64,000 nucleotides of DNA, taken from NCBI RefSeq assembly GCF_030704685.1, contig NZ_JAUZDX010000022.1, positions 45,129-109,128 on the forward strand, given 5' to 3'. This DNA comes from Acidovorax sp. A1169 (GTDB lineage Bacteria; Pseudomonadota; Gammaproteobacteria; Burkholderiales; Burkholderiaceae_C). The notes under the pieces were generated by a model. It was not told where the DNA came from and did not search any database. It was given only the letters and a program-made list of their open reading frames with translations. The position numbers and the translations under genes were made by a program. Shown here piece after piece: positions 43,943 to 52,734 of this stretch; positions within the stretch are counted from its first letter, which is position 1; every line of letters starts with the position of its first letter.

Positions 43943-44885
43943 TGCCCGATGCCGCCATGCGCCCGAAAGCCGGGAACGGGAAGTGAAAGCCCCCCAGCAT
44001 GGCATTGCTGGCGGTGATGCGCTGGAACACCTCGCGCCGCACCTTGCGTGCGGCCTCGGCATCCATGTCGAAGGTCACGGCCCAGTCGGGGTTGCGGGCG
44101 AACAGGGCCGGCACATTGGTCAGGTCGGCCACATAAATGAAGTTCTGGCCGGCGGACTTGAGCTCGAACAGGGTGTGGCCCGGTGTGTGCCCGTAGGCCG
44201 CCACGGACTGGATGCCCGGCGCCACCTCAGTGCCCGCGCCGAACGGCACCAGCGTGTCGGCCGGCATGGTGGCGAAGGTGCGGCGCACGTTCTCGAAGGC
44301 ACCCTTCATGCCCGCAGGGGCGGCCGCCATGCGGGCATCGTCCATCCAGAAGGCATGCTCGGCGGCCGGCACCAGCACCTTGGCCTTGGGGAAGGTCAGC
44401 GCGCCCGCCTTGTTGCGAATGCCGTTGATGTGGTCGCCGTGGTAGTGGCTGATGAGCACGGTATCGATGTCATCGGCCTTCAGGCCTGCAGCGGCCAGGC
44501 TCTCCAGCAGCTTGCCGGTGGTGGGGCCGCCAAACTCACCCAGGCCCGTGTCGATCAGGATTTTGCGCCCGCCTGCCACCACCAGGAAGGGGGTGTAGGG
44601 CACGTCGATGTAGTCCGTGGGCAGGCCCTGCGAGGTGAGCAGCGCGCGCACTTCGGCCAGCGGCGCGTTCTTCACGAACTCCTCGCCCAGCGGGCGGCGC
44701 GTGATGCCATCGACCAGCGCCACCACCTCCACATCGCCCACCTTCATGCGCCGAAAGCCGGGGTTGGGCAGGGTGGGCGTACCGAAGTTGGGCGCATTCT
44801 GCGCCCACACGGGCACGAACGAGCCCGCAGCGTAAAAGGCAGGGGCGGCAAGCCCAGCACCCAGGAAATGGCGACGTGACAGCAT
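43914..44885 (-). CDS. Exported metallo-beta-lactamase-fold hydrolase
   Basis: A 323-residue protein with a twin-arginine signal (SRRHFLGAGLAAPAFYAAG). The metal site is ISHYHGDHINGI (HxHxDH), followed by GHTPGHTLFEL and a third-metal aspartate in YVADLTNVP. A homologue in fold and layout is encoded at 52735-53736, and this protein resembles periplasmic MBL-fold proteins often annotated as quorum-quenching or beta-lactam-like hydrolases without proof. Start ATG 44885 is followed by the signal directly. Confidence 0.88.
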   Translation of the reverse strand: MLSRRHFLGAGLAAPAFYAAGSFVPVWAQNAPNFGTPTLPNPGFRRMKVGDVEVVALVDGITRRPLGEEFVKNAPLAEVRALLTSQGLPTDYIDVPYTPFLVVAGGRKILIDTGLGEFGGPTTGKLLESLAAAGLKADDIDTVLISHYHGDHINGIRNKAGALTFPKAKVLVPAAEHAFWMDDARMAAAPAGMKGAFENVRRTFATMPADTLVPFGAGTEVAPGIQSVAAYGHTPGHTLFELKSAGQNFIYVADLTNVPALFARNPDWAVTFDMDAEAARKVRREVFQRITASNAMLGGFHFPFPAFGRMAASGNGYAFQPAA

Positions 44886-45005
44886 GAAACTCTCCGGTAT
44901 TGAGTTGAACTGATGGGTTTTCAACTGTAACGGGGAGTCGCACGATGGCACCAGGCCCGCTGCAAACCAGTAGGCGCCATGGGGTCTTGCCAGGGTTGAG
45001 GCAGT

Positions 45006-45986
45006 TCAGTCCAGGGTGATGCGCTGCGCCTTGATCAGCTTGTGCCACCGGTCCGTCTCGGTGCGGATCAGGTCCGCATATTGGGCCGGCGTGCTCGCCA
45101 CGGGCTCGATGCCGAAGTCGATCAGCTTTTGCTTGACCGCAGGCTGGTTGATGGCTGCGGCCACCTGCTTTTGCAGCGAAGCCACCACATCCGCAGGCGT
45201 GCCTGCGGGCGCGACGATGCCCACCTGGGCAGACGCCTCGACGTTCTTGAAGCCCAGTTCGGCGAAGGTCGGCACATCGGGCAGCTGTGGCAGCCGCTTG
45301 GCGCTGGCCACGGCCAGCGGGCGCACCTTGCCGGCCTTGATGAAGGCGCCACCGGCGGCCAGGTCGACCATCATGGCGGGGATCTGCCCGCCGGCCAGGT
45401 CCGTCAGCGCGGGCGCAGCGCCGCGGTAGGGGATGTGGGTCATGAACAGGCCGGCGTCGACCTTGAGCAGCTCCATCGCCAGGTGGTGCGGGCTGCCCGC
45501 GCCGGCCGAGCCGAAGCTCATGGCACCGGGCTTGGCCTTGGCCTTGGCGACAAAGTCCTTGGCGTCCTTGAAGTCGGCGCCCGGGTTGACCACCAGGATC
45601 ATCGGGAACTTGCCCATCAGGGTCACGGGCAACAGATCCTTGCTGGGGTTGTAGGTCAGCTTGCTGTACAGCGCGGGGTTGAACACCATGGTGCCGTTGT
45701 CGGCCGACAGGATGGTGTAGCCATCGGGCGTGGCCCGGCCCGTCTCCACTGCGGCGATGGCCGTGTTGCCACCGGGCTTGTTGTCGATCAGCACCGGCTG
45801 GCCGACCTGGGTCGACAGCTGCTGGCCCACCGTGCGCGCCAGAAAATCGGATCCGCCGCCCGCCGGGTACGGCACCAGCCAGCGGATGGCCTTGGCCGGG
45901 TAGGTTTGCGCGCTGGCCGGGGCGGCCCAGGCCAGCAGGGCCGGCAGAGCGAGCATTCCAGCCAACAAGCGACGATTCTTCAACAT
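45006..45986 (-). CDS. Bug/TctC family periplasmic substrate-binding protein
   Basis: A 326-residue binding protein with Sec signal (LLAGMLALPALLAWAAPASAQ) and Bug hallmarks YPAKAIRWLVPYPAGGGSD, DNKPGGNTAIAA and HIPYRGAAPALTDLAGG. It is divergent from an IclR regulator 95 nt away, so its ligand is probably linked to the IclR effector and to the P450 gene behind it. No TctA/TctB neighbours. Confidence 0.9.
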   Translation of the reverse strand: MLKNRRLLAGMLALPALLAWAAPASAQTYPAKAIRWLVPYPAGGGSDFLARTVGQQLSTQVGQPVLIDNKPGGNTAIAAVETGRATPDGYTILSADNGTMVFNPALYSKLTYNPSKDLLPVTLMGKFPMILVVNPGADFKDAKDFVAKAKAKPGAMSFGSAGAGSPHHLAMELLKVDAGLFMTHIPYRGAAPALTDLAGGQIPAMMVDLAAGGAFIKAGKVRPLAVASAKRLPQLPDVPTFAELGFKNVEASAQVGIVAPAGTPADVVASLQKQVAAAINQPAVKQKLIDFGIEPVASTPAQYADLIRTETDRWHKLIKAQRITLD

Positions 45987-46081
45987 GTCTGCACCTCAGG
46001 GGATTAATATCTGCGTGATGTTACTCCGCTATGCGTAATAGCCTGGGGCAGCGTTTACCCTAGGTTTTCGACCAAAACACC

Positions 46082-46888
46082 ATGACCACACTTCCCTCCA
46101 ACGGCCGTGTTGCCGACCGCCGGCAACGGGTCCAATCGGCCGAAATGGGGCTCAGCGTCCTCAAGGCGCTGACGCGCCTGGGCGGCGCCGCCAGCCTCAC
46201 CGCCACGGCCGCCGAGGTCGACGAGAGCCCCGCCAAGGTGCACCGCTACCTCGCCAGCCTGTGCCAGCAGGGCTTTGTCGAGCAGTCGCCCGTCAACCAG
46301 CACTACTACCTGGCCCAGGAGTCGATAGCCATCGGCCTGGCGGCTTTGCGCCAGTGCGATCCCATCCGCCTGGGCGAGGCGTCCCTGCAGCGGCTGCGCC
46401 AGGCGCTGGAGGTCACGGCCTTCCTGGCCGTCATGGGCAACAAGGGGGCCACCGTGCTGCGCATGGAAGAGCCCACCCTGCCCGTCACGGTGAACATCCG
46501 CGCGGGCTCGGTGCTCTCCACGCTGTGGTCGGCCACGGGCCGGGTGTTTCTGGGTTTCTCCAGCGACCGGCTGGTGATCGACATGGCCGAGCAGGAACTG
46601 GCCGAGGCCTCTGCCGAGCGGCGCTCGCAGCTCGATGGCACCCGCCCGGTCGAGCAGTTGCGCCAGCAGGTGCGCGCGCGGGGCTGGGCCATGGCCAATG
46701 ACTCGCTGCTCAAGGGCATCAGCGCGCTGGCCGCCCCGGTCTTCGACGCCACGGGCAATGTGTGCGCCTGCCTGACCACCCTGGGCGCCACGGGCGGATT
46801 CGACCTGCGGCCCGACGGCGCCATCTGCCCCGCACTGCTGCAAGAGGCCCGACTGATCAGCCGCGCGATGGGCTATCAGGGGACATAG
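46082..46888 (+). CDS. IclR family transcriptional regulator
   Basis: A 268-residue regulator with an N-terminal winged helix (GLSVLKALTRLGGAASLTATA then VHRYLASLCQQGFVEQ) and a C-terminal GAF-like effector domain of the IclR type (STLWSATGRVFLGF, GISALAAPVFDATGN). It is located between the Bug gene (divergent) and the P450 gene (downstream, same strand). A palindrome at 46924-46944 suggests it controls the P450 directly. Confidence 0.92.
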   Translation: MTTLPSNGRVADRRQRVQSAEMGLSVLKALTRLGGAASLTATAAEVDESPAKVHRYLASLCQQGFVEQSPVNQHYYLAQESIAIGLAALRQCDPIRLGEASLQRLRQALEVTAFLAVMGNKGATVLRMEEPTLPVTVNIRAGSVLSTLWSATGRVFLGFSSDRLVIDMAEQELAEASAERRSQLDGTRPVEQLRQQVRARGWAMANDSLLKGISALAAPVFDATGNVCACLTTLGATGGFDLRPDGAICPALLQEARLISRAMGYQGT

Positions 46889-46923
46889 CAAACCAAGGGT
46901 TAACCCGAATCTTTGCAACCACA

Positions 46924-46944
46924 TTGCGTAATACATTTACGCAA
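46924..46944. promoter_or_regulatory. Operator palindrome in front of the P450 gene
   Basis: A 21-bp inverted repeat, TTGCGTAA - 5 nt - TTACGCAA, abutting the ribosome site AAGGAG (46945-46950) of the P450 gene. A partial match, ATGCGTAATA at 46031-46040, lies in the Bug/iclR intergenic region. Binding by the adjacent IclR protein is inferred. Confidence 0.55.
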
Positions 46945-46957
46945 AAGGAGATTCACG

Positions 46958-49297
46958 ATGACAGCCCCCGCCAACGTTTCCCGCTGCCCGGTCGACCATG
47001 CGGCGATGGCCGCCGCCCAGAAAAGCCCCACGGGCTGCCCCGTGAGCGCGCGTGCGGCGGCGTTCGACCCGTTCGCGCCCAGCTACCAGCAAAACCCGGC
47101 CGAGGTGGTGCGCTGGGCGCGCGAGGATGAGCCCGTCTTCTACAGCCCCGAGCTGGGCTACTGGGTGGTGACGCGCTACGAGGACGTGAAGGCGGTGTTC
47201 CGCGACAACCTCCTGTTCTCGCCCTCGGTCGCGCTCGAAAAAATCACCCCCGCCACCGACGAGGTGCTGGCCATCCTCAAGAGCTATGGCTTCGCGATGA
47301 ACCGCACCATGGTCAACGAGGACGAGCCCGACCACATGGCGCGCCGGCGCCTGCTGATGGACGCCTTCACGCCCGAGCGCCTGATGGACTACGAGCAGCC
47401 CATCCGCGACTTGGCGCGCCAATACATGGACCGCTTCGTGGACAAGGGACGCGCGGACCTGGTGGCCGACATGTTCTACGAGATTCCGCTGACCATCGCG
47501 CTGCACTTCCTGGGCGTGCCGGACGAAGGGGCCGAGCAGTTGCGCAACTTCGCGGTGGCGCACACCCTGAACACCTGGGGCCGGCCCACGGCGCAGGAGC
47601 AACTGGAGATCGCCCACAACGTGGGCCGCTTCTGGCAGACCGCGCAGGGCATCTTGGACACCATGATGGCCCAACCCGACGGCCAGGGCTGGATGTACGA
47701 CTCCATCCGCCAGCACCACGCGCACCCGGACATCGTGACCGAGTCGTACCTGCGCTCGATGATGATGGCCATCCTGGCCGCTGCGCACGAGACCACGTCG
47801 AACGCCACGGCCAACGCCTTCATGACCCTGCTATCGCACCGCCACGCATGGGAGGAGATCTGCGCGCAGCCCGCGCTGATCCCCAACGCGGTGGAGGAAT
47901 GCCTGCGCGTGGCGGGCTCGATCATCGCCTGGCGGCGCATGGCCACGCGCGACACCGAGGTCGGCGGCGTGGCGATCCCCCAGGGTGGCAAGCTGCTGCT
48001 GTTCCAGGCATCGGCCAACGCGGACGCCAGCCATTTCGAAGACCCGGACCGGGTCGACCTGCACCGCGAAAACGCCGTCGAGCACCTGACCTTCGGCTAC
48101 GGCGCGCACCAGTGCATGGGCAAGAACATCGGGCGCATGCAGATGCGCATCTTCCTCGAAGAATTCGTGCGCCGCCTGCCGCACATCGCGCTCGTCGAAG
48201 GGCAGCAGTTCGAGTTCCTCTCGAACACCTCGTTCCGCGGCCCGTCGGCGCTGTGGGTGCATTGGGATCCGCTGCAGAACCCCGAGCGCCAGACCGACAA
48301 GGCGCCTGCAGTCCTCGCCAGGTTCCAGATCGGCCCGCCGCCCAAGGACGGCATTGCCCGCGCGGTGGTCCTCAAGGACAAGATCTCCGAGGGCGATGGC
48401 CTGTACCGCTTCGTGATCGCCGCTGCCGGTAGCACGCCCCTGCCGGCCTGGACTGCAGGCTCGCACATCGACCTCATCGCCGGGGGCCACCGCCGCAAGT
48501 ACTCGCTGTGCGGCGCGGGCGCCCACCCGGGCTGCTACGAGATCGTGGTGCAGCGCGAAGAAGGTGGGCGCGGCGGCTCGCGGCACTTCTGCGACACCTT
48601 GCAGCCTGGCGACGAACTGCAGTTAGCCGGGCCGAAGAACCTGTTTCGCATCGACGAAGCTGGCGCCCACCATATCCTGCTGGCCGCGGGCATCGGCATC
48701 ACGCCCATCCTGGCCATGGCAGACCGGCTAAAGGCCCTGGGCCTGCCCTACGCGCTGCACTACGCGGGCCGCTCGCGCCAGAACATGGCGCTGCTGGACC
48801 GGGTACTCAAGGACCATGCGGGCCACGCCACCCTGCACGTCAAGGCCGAGGGCCAGCGCATGGACCTGCCCGCGATGCTGCGGCATGTGGCCGGCGGCAC
48901 CCGCGTCTATGCCTGCGGGCCCGACCGCCTGATCGCCGAGCTCGAAGCCCTGGGCGAGCAGTGGCCCGAGAGCGTGCTGCGCTTCGAGCACTTCAGCACC
49001 GACAACGCGGCGCTGGACCCGAGCAAGGAGCACGCATTCTTCGCCGAACTCAAGGACTCGGGCCTTACCATCGAGGTGCCCCGCCACCAGACCCTGCTCC
49101 AGGCGCTGCAGGCCGCGGGCGTCGATGTGCCCTGCGATTGCGGCGAGGGCCTGTGCGGCGCCTGCGAGGTGCAGGTGGCGGGCGGAGACATCGACCACCG
49201 CGACAAGGTGCTCACCAAGACCGAACGCCAGGCCAACCAGCGCATGATGGCCTGCTGCTCGCGGGCAGCGGGGGAGCGCGTCGTTCTCTTTCTGTGA
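46958..49297 (+). CDS. Self-sufficient cytochrome P450, P450-reductase-ferredoxin fusion (CYP116B-like)
   Basis: A 779-residue monooxygenase carrying its own electron chain. The P450 domain (about 1-460) has the I-helix AAAHETTSN, the ExxR motif ECLR and the haem loop FGYGAHQCMGKN with ligand C386. A phthalate-dioxygenase-type FMN/NADH reductase follows (YSLCG, GIGITPILAM), and the C-terminal plant-type [2Fe-2S] domain is ligated by C728, C733, C736 and C766. This order is typical of class VII (CYP116B/P450RhF). Start ATG 46958 has a strong AAGGAG 7 nt away. Substrate unknown; the IclR context suggests an aromatic or aliphatic acid, inferred. Confidence 0.93.
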   Translation: MTAPANVSRCPVDHAAMAAAQKSPTGCPVSARAAAFDPFAPSYQQNPAEVVRWAREDEPVFYSPELGYWVVTRYEDVKAVFRDNLLFSPSVALEKITPATDEVLAILKSYGFAMNRTMVNEDEPDHMARRRLLMDAFTPERLMDYEQPIRDLARQYMDRFVDKGRADLVADMFYEIPLTIALHFLGVPDEGAEQLRNFAVAHTLNTWGRPTAQEQLEIAHNVGRFWQTAQGILDTMMAQPDGQGWMYDSIRQHHAHPDIVTESYLRSMMMAILAAAHETTSNATANAFMTLLSHRHAWEEICAQPALIPNAVEECLRVAGSIIAWRRMATRDTEVGGVAIPQGGKLLLFQASANADASHFEDPDRVDLHRENAVEHLTFGYGAHQCMGKNIGRMQMRIFLEEFVRRLPHIALVEGQQFEFLSNTSFRGPSALWVHWDPLQNPERQTDKAPAVLARFQIGPPPKDGIARAVVLKDKISEGDGLYRFVIAAAGSTPLPAWTAGSHIDLIAGGHRRKYSLCGAGAHPGCYEIVVQREEGGRGGSRHFCDTLQPGDELQLAGPKNLFRIDEAGAHHILLAAGIGITPILAMADRLKALGLPYALHYAGRSRQNMALLDRVLKDHAGHATLHVKAEGQRMDLPAMLRHVAGGTRVYACGPDRLIAELEALGEQWPESVLRFEHFSTDNAALDPSKEHAFFAELKDSGLTIEVPRHQTLLQALQAAGVDVPCDCGEGLCGACEVQVAGGDIDHRDKVLTKTERQANQRMMACCSRAAGERVVLFL

Positions 49298-49407
49298 GGG
49301 AAGGCTGGTTCCGTTGGGGGCCCGCCTCCTCAATCCTGGGGATACCGCGCCCGGCCATGCGCCGATAACCTGAAGACTCCATGCCATCGACCTTCAGGAG
49401 CGCCTTC

Positions 49408-50964
49408 ATGAGCCACCCCTCGCCCGAGCCCCGCCGCCGGTTTCTGCAACGCACTGGCGCCCTGGCCGGCACCCTCACCGCCCCTGCCTGGCTGGCCGCC
49501 TGCGCGAGCACGGCATCCACGCCATCGGACCTCACCCAGCTGACCTCCGCGCAGGCCATCGCACAGATCAAGGGCGGCCGGCTGTTGGCCGTGGACTATG
49601 TGGCCGCCCTGGTGGCGCGCGCCAAGGCGCTGCGGTCCCTTAATGCCCTGATCACCCTCGACGAAGCGGGGGCCCTGGCCGCCGCGCGGCGCATCGATGC
49701 GGCACGGGCATCCGGTGCAGCCCTGGGCCCGCTGGCAGGGCTGGTGATCGTGGCCAAGGACAACATCAACACCGCCGGCCTGCCCACCACGGGCGGCACG
49801 CCCGCGCTGCAGGGCTTTCGGCCAGCGCGCACGGCGCCCTCGCTGCAAAAACTGATCGACGCAGGCGCCATCGTGCTGGGCAAGGCCAACCTGCACGAGC
49901 TGGCCTTCGGCATCACCAGCACCAATTTCTCGCCGTTCGCGGGCGCCGTGGGCAACCCCTACGACCCCACGCGCATCCCCGGCGGTTCATCGGGCGGCAC
50001 GGCCGCAGCCATTGCCGCGCGCATGGTGGCGGCAGGCCTGGGCACCGACACGGGCGGCTCCACCCGCGTGCCTGCGGCCCTGTGCGGCATCGTGGGCCTG
50101 CGCCCCTCGGTCGGCAACGGCGGGGCCGAGCGCCGCTACCACGACCCGCTGGCCGTCGTGCCCATCAGTCACACGCGCGACACCGTGGGCCCCATGGGCC
50201 GCACCGTGGCCGACGTGGCTCTGCTCGACGCGGTGATCACCGGCGACGCCAGCCTGCCCGCCATGCCGCTGGCCCGCGTGCGCCTGGGCCTGCCGCGCCC
50301 GCTGTGGGCGGGGCTCGATGCCTCGCTGGCCACGGTGGTGAATGCCGCCCTGGCCCAACTGCGCGCGGCCGGCGCCACGCTGGTGGAGGTGGACATGGCG
50401 CAGTTGCTGCCGCTCAACGAGAAGATGTCGTTCCAGATCGCGCTGCACGAGCCCGTGGCCGACCTGCCCGCCTACCTGGCAGCCAACAACGCGCCCGTGA
50501 AAACGGTGGCCGAGGTGGCAGCCAAGGTCGCCAGCCCCGACGTGCAGGGCGCCTTCGGCGCCATCACAGCCGATGCCTTTGGCGCCGCGTACCCCGAGGC
50601 CATGGCCGTGCACCGGCCGCAGCTGCAAGCGCTGTATGCCACCACCTTTGCGCAGGGCCAATTCGATGCCCTGCTGTTCCCGACCACGCCACTGCCGGCC
50701 GTACCCATGGACCGAGCCAAAGGCTCGTCCACCGTCAAGGTCAACGGCGGCGCGGATGCGGACACATTCGCCACCTTCATCCGCAACACCGACCCCGGCA
50801 GCAATGCCGGCATCCCAGGCCTCTCGGTGCCTGCCGGCCTGACCAGCGCCGGACTGCCCGTGGGGCTGGAGATTGACGGGCCCGTGGGCAGCGACCGCAG
50901 GCTGCTGGCCATTGGCCTGGAAATCGAGAAAGTGCTGGGCAGACTGCCCGCGCCCAGGCTCTAA
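49408..50964 (+). CDS. Exported amidase of the amidase signature family
   Basis: A 518-residue hydrolase. The N-terminus RRRFLQRTGALAGTLTAP plus LAAC suggests a Tat signal with a possible lipobox cysteine. Catalytic residues of the Ser-cisSer-Lys triad are K117 (VIVAKDNIN), the serines in GGSSGGT (194-195) and S218 (DTGGSTRVPA). Start ATG 49408 is preferred over 49381 because AGGAG sits 7 nt upstream. It could release a carboxylate from an amide in the periplasm. The 3' end overlaps a convergent LysR gene by 4 nt. Confidence 0.9.
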   Translation: MSHPSPEPRRRFLQRTGALAGTLTAPAWLAACASTASTPSDLTQLTSAQAIAQIKGGRLLAVDYVAALVARAKALRSLNALITLDEAGALAAARRIDAARASGAALGPLAGLVIVAKDNINTAGLPTTGGTPALQGFRPARTAPSLQKLIDAGAIVLGKANLHELAFGITSTNFSPFAGAVGNPYDPTRIPGGSSGGTAAAIAARMVAAGLGTDTGGSTRVPAALCGIVGLRPSVGNGGAERRYHDPLAVVPISHTRDTVGPMGRTVADVALLDAVITGDASLPAMPLARVRLGLPRPLWAGLDASLATVVNAALAQLRAAGATLVEVDMAQLLPLNEKMSFQIALHEPVADLPAYLAANNAPVKTVAEVAAKVASPDVQGAFGAITADAFGAAYPEAMAVHRPQLQALYATTFAQGQFDALLFPTTPLPAVPMDRAKGSSTVKVNGGADADTFATFIRNTDPGSNAGIPGLSVPAGLTSAGLPVGLEIDGPVGSDRRLLAIGLEIEKVLGRLPAPRL

Positions 50965-51905
50965 TCCTGCGCAGGCGGGTTGACTGCTTCTTCACCCGCC
51001 TGCTCCGCTACCGCCGTGACGAACAGTTCGCGCAGCCAGCGGTGCCCCGCATCGGCCTGCGCGCGGGTGTGCCAGGCCATGGCCAGGTTGAAGGGCGGTA
51101 TCTCGAACGGCGCGGGCAGTATCTCCAAGATCTGCGAGTAGCGGCGCAGCAGGTGGCTGGGCAGGGTGGCTACGCAGTCGGTGTGGGTGAGCACCAGGGC
51201 CACCTGATTGTAGCTGGGCACAGTGACCACCACGCGCCGGCTGCGTGACAGGGTCGCGAGCAGGTCGTCGATCTGGCTGTGCGGGTGGCCCACCTGCGAG
51301 ACCAGCACATGCGAGAGGTCGCAGTATTCGTCGAGCGTGGCGGCCACATTGCCGCGCGGGTGACCGATGCGCTGCGCCATCTCGAAGCGGTCGCCCATCA
51401 GAAAGCGCGACTTGAGCGGGCCCGGCACCTTGCCCACGTCGCCCAGGTACAGGTCCACCTCGCCGCGCTCCATGCGCTCCACCAGCCCGGAGTCGGCCGC
51501 AGGCACGAAGCTCACGCGCAGCTCCGGGTTGCCGATGCCCACGATGCGGCCCAGCGCTGCCAGGCCGAGGATGCTGAACACGCTGTCGTTGGCGGCGATC
51601 ACGAAGGCGCGGCGCGCGGTGGCAGGGTCGAAGCTGTCGCCCAGCTCCACGGCCCCGCGCAGTTGGTTGAGCGCCTCGCTCAAGCGGGGCTTGAGCTCCA
51701 GCGCGCGGTGCGTGGGCACCATGCCACGGCCGTTCTCGGCGGGCACCAGCAGGGGGTCTTCGAACAGGTCGCGCAGCTTGGCCAACTGGCCCGACAGGCT
51801 GGGCTGGCTGATGTTCAGGCGCCGCGCAGCGCGCGTGACGTTGAGCTCATCGAGCAGCGCATCGAGCGAGATCAACAGCGGTAGATCGGAACGCCGGATA
51901 TCCAT
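50961..51905 (-). CDS. LysR family transcriptional regulator
   Basis: A 314-residue LysR regulator of the NodD/PcpR-like branch, starting MDIRRSDLPLLISLDALL; the helix-turn-helix is VTRAARRLNISQPSLSGQLA. It is divergent from a glutathione S-transferase and a metallo-hydrolase gene, with 97 nt between, and converges on the amidase. The probable target is the transferase operon. Two CCTATCG repeats at 51919 and 51959 lie in the intergenic region and may belong to its operator; this is speculative. Confidence 0.88.
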   Translation of the reverse strand: MDIRRSDLPLLISLDALLDELNVTRAARRLNISQPSLSGQLAKLRDLFEDPLLVPAENGRGMVPTHRALELKPRLSEALNQLRGAVELGDSFDPATARRAFVIAANDSVFSILGLAALGRIVGIGNPELRVSFVPAADSGLVERMERGEVDLYLGDVGKVPGPLKSRFLMGDRFEMAQRIGHPRGNVAATLDEYCDLSHVLVSQVGHPHSQIDDLLATLSRSRRVVVTVPSYNQVALVLTHTDCVATLPSHLLRRYSQILEILPAPFEIPPFNLAMAWHTRAQADAGHRWLRELFVTAVAEQAGEEAVNPPAQD

Positions 51906-52002
51906 GGTGCCTATACCTCCTATCGGCAATTCCGACTCACGCTGCGGCGCCGGTACGCCCTATCGTTGCGCACCTTTCCACTGCACCGACTGTGAGCTTC
52001 AG

Positions 52003-52686
52003 ATGATCCAATTTTATTACCACCCCACACCCAACCCGCGCAAGGTCGCGCTGCTGCTGGAGGAGCTGGGCCTGCCCTACCAGATGGTGCCCGTCGATAC
52101 CTCGAAGGGCGAGCAGCACACCGCCGCCTACCGCGCCATCAACCCCAACGGCAAGGTGCCGGCGCTGGTCGATGGCGATGCGGTGGTGTTCGACAGCGCC
52201 GCCATCCTGCTGCACCTGGCCGAGAAGACCGGGCGCTTTCTGGGCACACCCGGCGCGGCGGGCCGCGCCGAGATGCTGTCGTGGCTGATGCTGGCCGCCA
52301 CGGGCCTGGGCCCCTTCACCGGCCAGGCCGTGCACTTCACCCACTACGCCCCCGAACCCAAGGAGTATGCGCTGCACCGCTACCTCTTCGAGGCCGAGCG
52401 CCACTGGGCGCTTTTCGATGCACGCCTGGCCACGCGCCGCTATGTGCTGGGCGACGACCACCACAGCATCGTCGACATGTCGCTCTGGGGCTGGTGCGGC
52501 GGCCTGCACTACCTGCTGGGCGACGCGGCGTGGGCGAAGTTCCCGAACATCAAGCGCCACTTCGACGAACTCAATGCCCGGCCCGCCGCCATCGCGGCCA
52601 TGGCCCTGGCCACGCAGCATGCCTTCAAGGCCGAACTCGATGCCGATGCCAAGGCCCAGCTGTTTCCGCATGGCCGCGTTGCCTGA
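52003..52686 (+). CDS. Glutathione S-transferase family protein
   Basis: A 227-residue thioredoxin-fold/all-helical transferase. It begins IQFYYHPTPNPRKVALLLEE, with NPNGKVPALVDGD and DSAAILLHLAEK forming the glutathione-binding site; the C-terminal helical domain has the usual N-capping DMSLWGW segment. YghU/YfcG-like type. It is divergent from a LysR gene and precedes a metallo-hydrolase gene by 48 nt. Confidence 0.9.
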   Translation: MIQFYYHPTPNPRKVALLLEELGLPYQMVPVDTSKGEQHTAAYRAINPNGKVPALVDGDAVVFDSAAILLHLAEKTGRFLGTPGAAGRAEMLSWLMLAATGLGPFTGQAVHFTHYAPEPKEYALHRYLFEAERHWALFDARLATRRYVLGDDHHSIVDMSLWGWCGGLHYLLGDAAWAKFPNIKRHFDELNARPAAIAAMALATQHAFKAELDADAKAQLFPHGRVA

Positions 52687-52734
52687 GCCCACGGCTCCTC
52701 TCAAGACGTTCCCTCACTCCATCCATTCCAAGAC

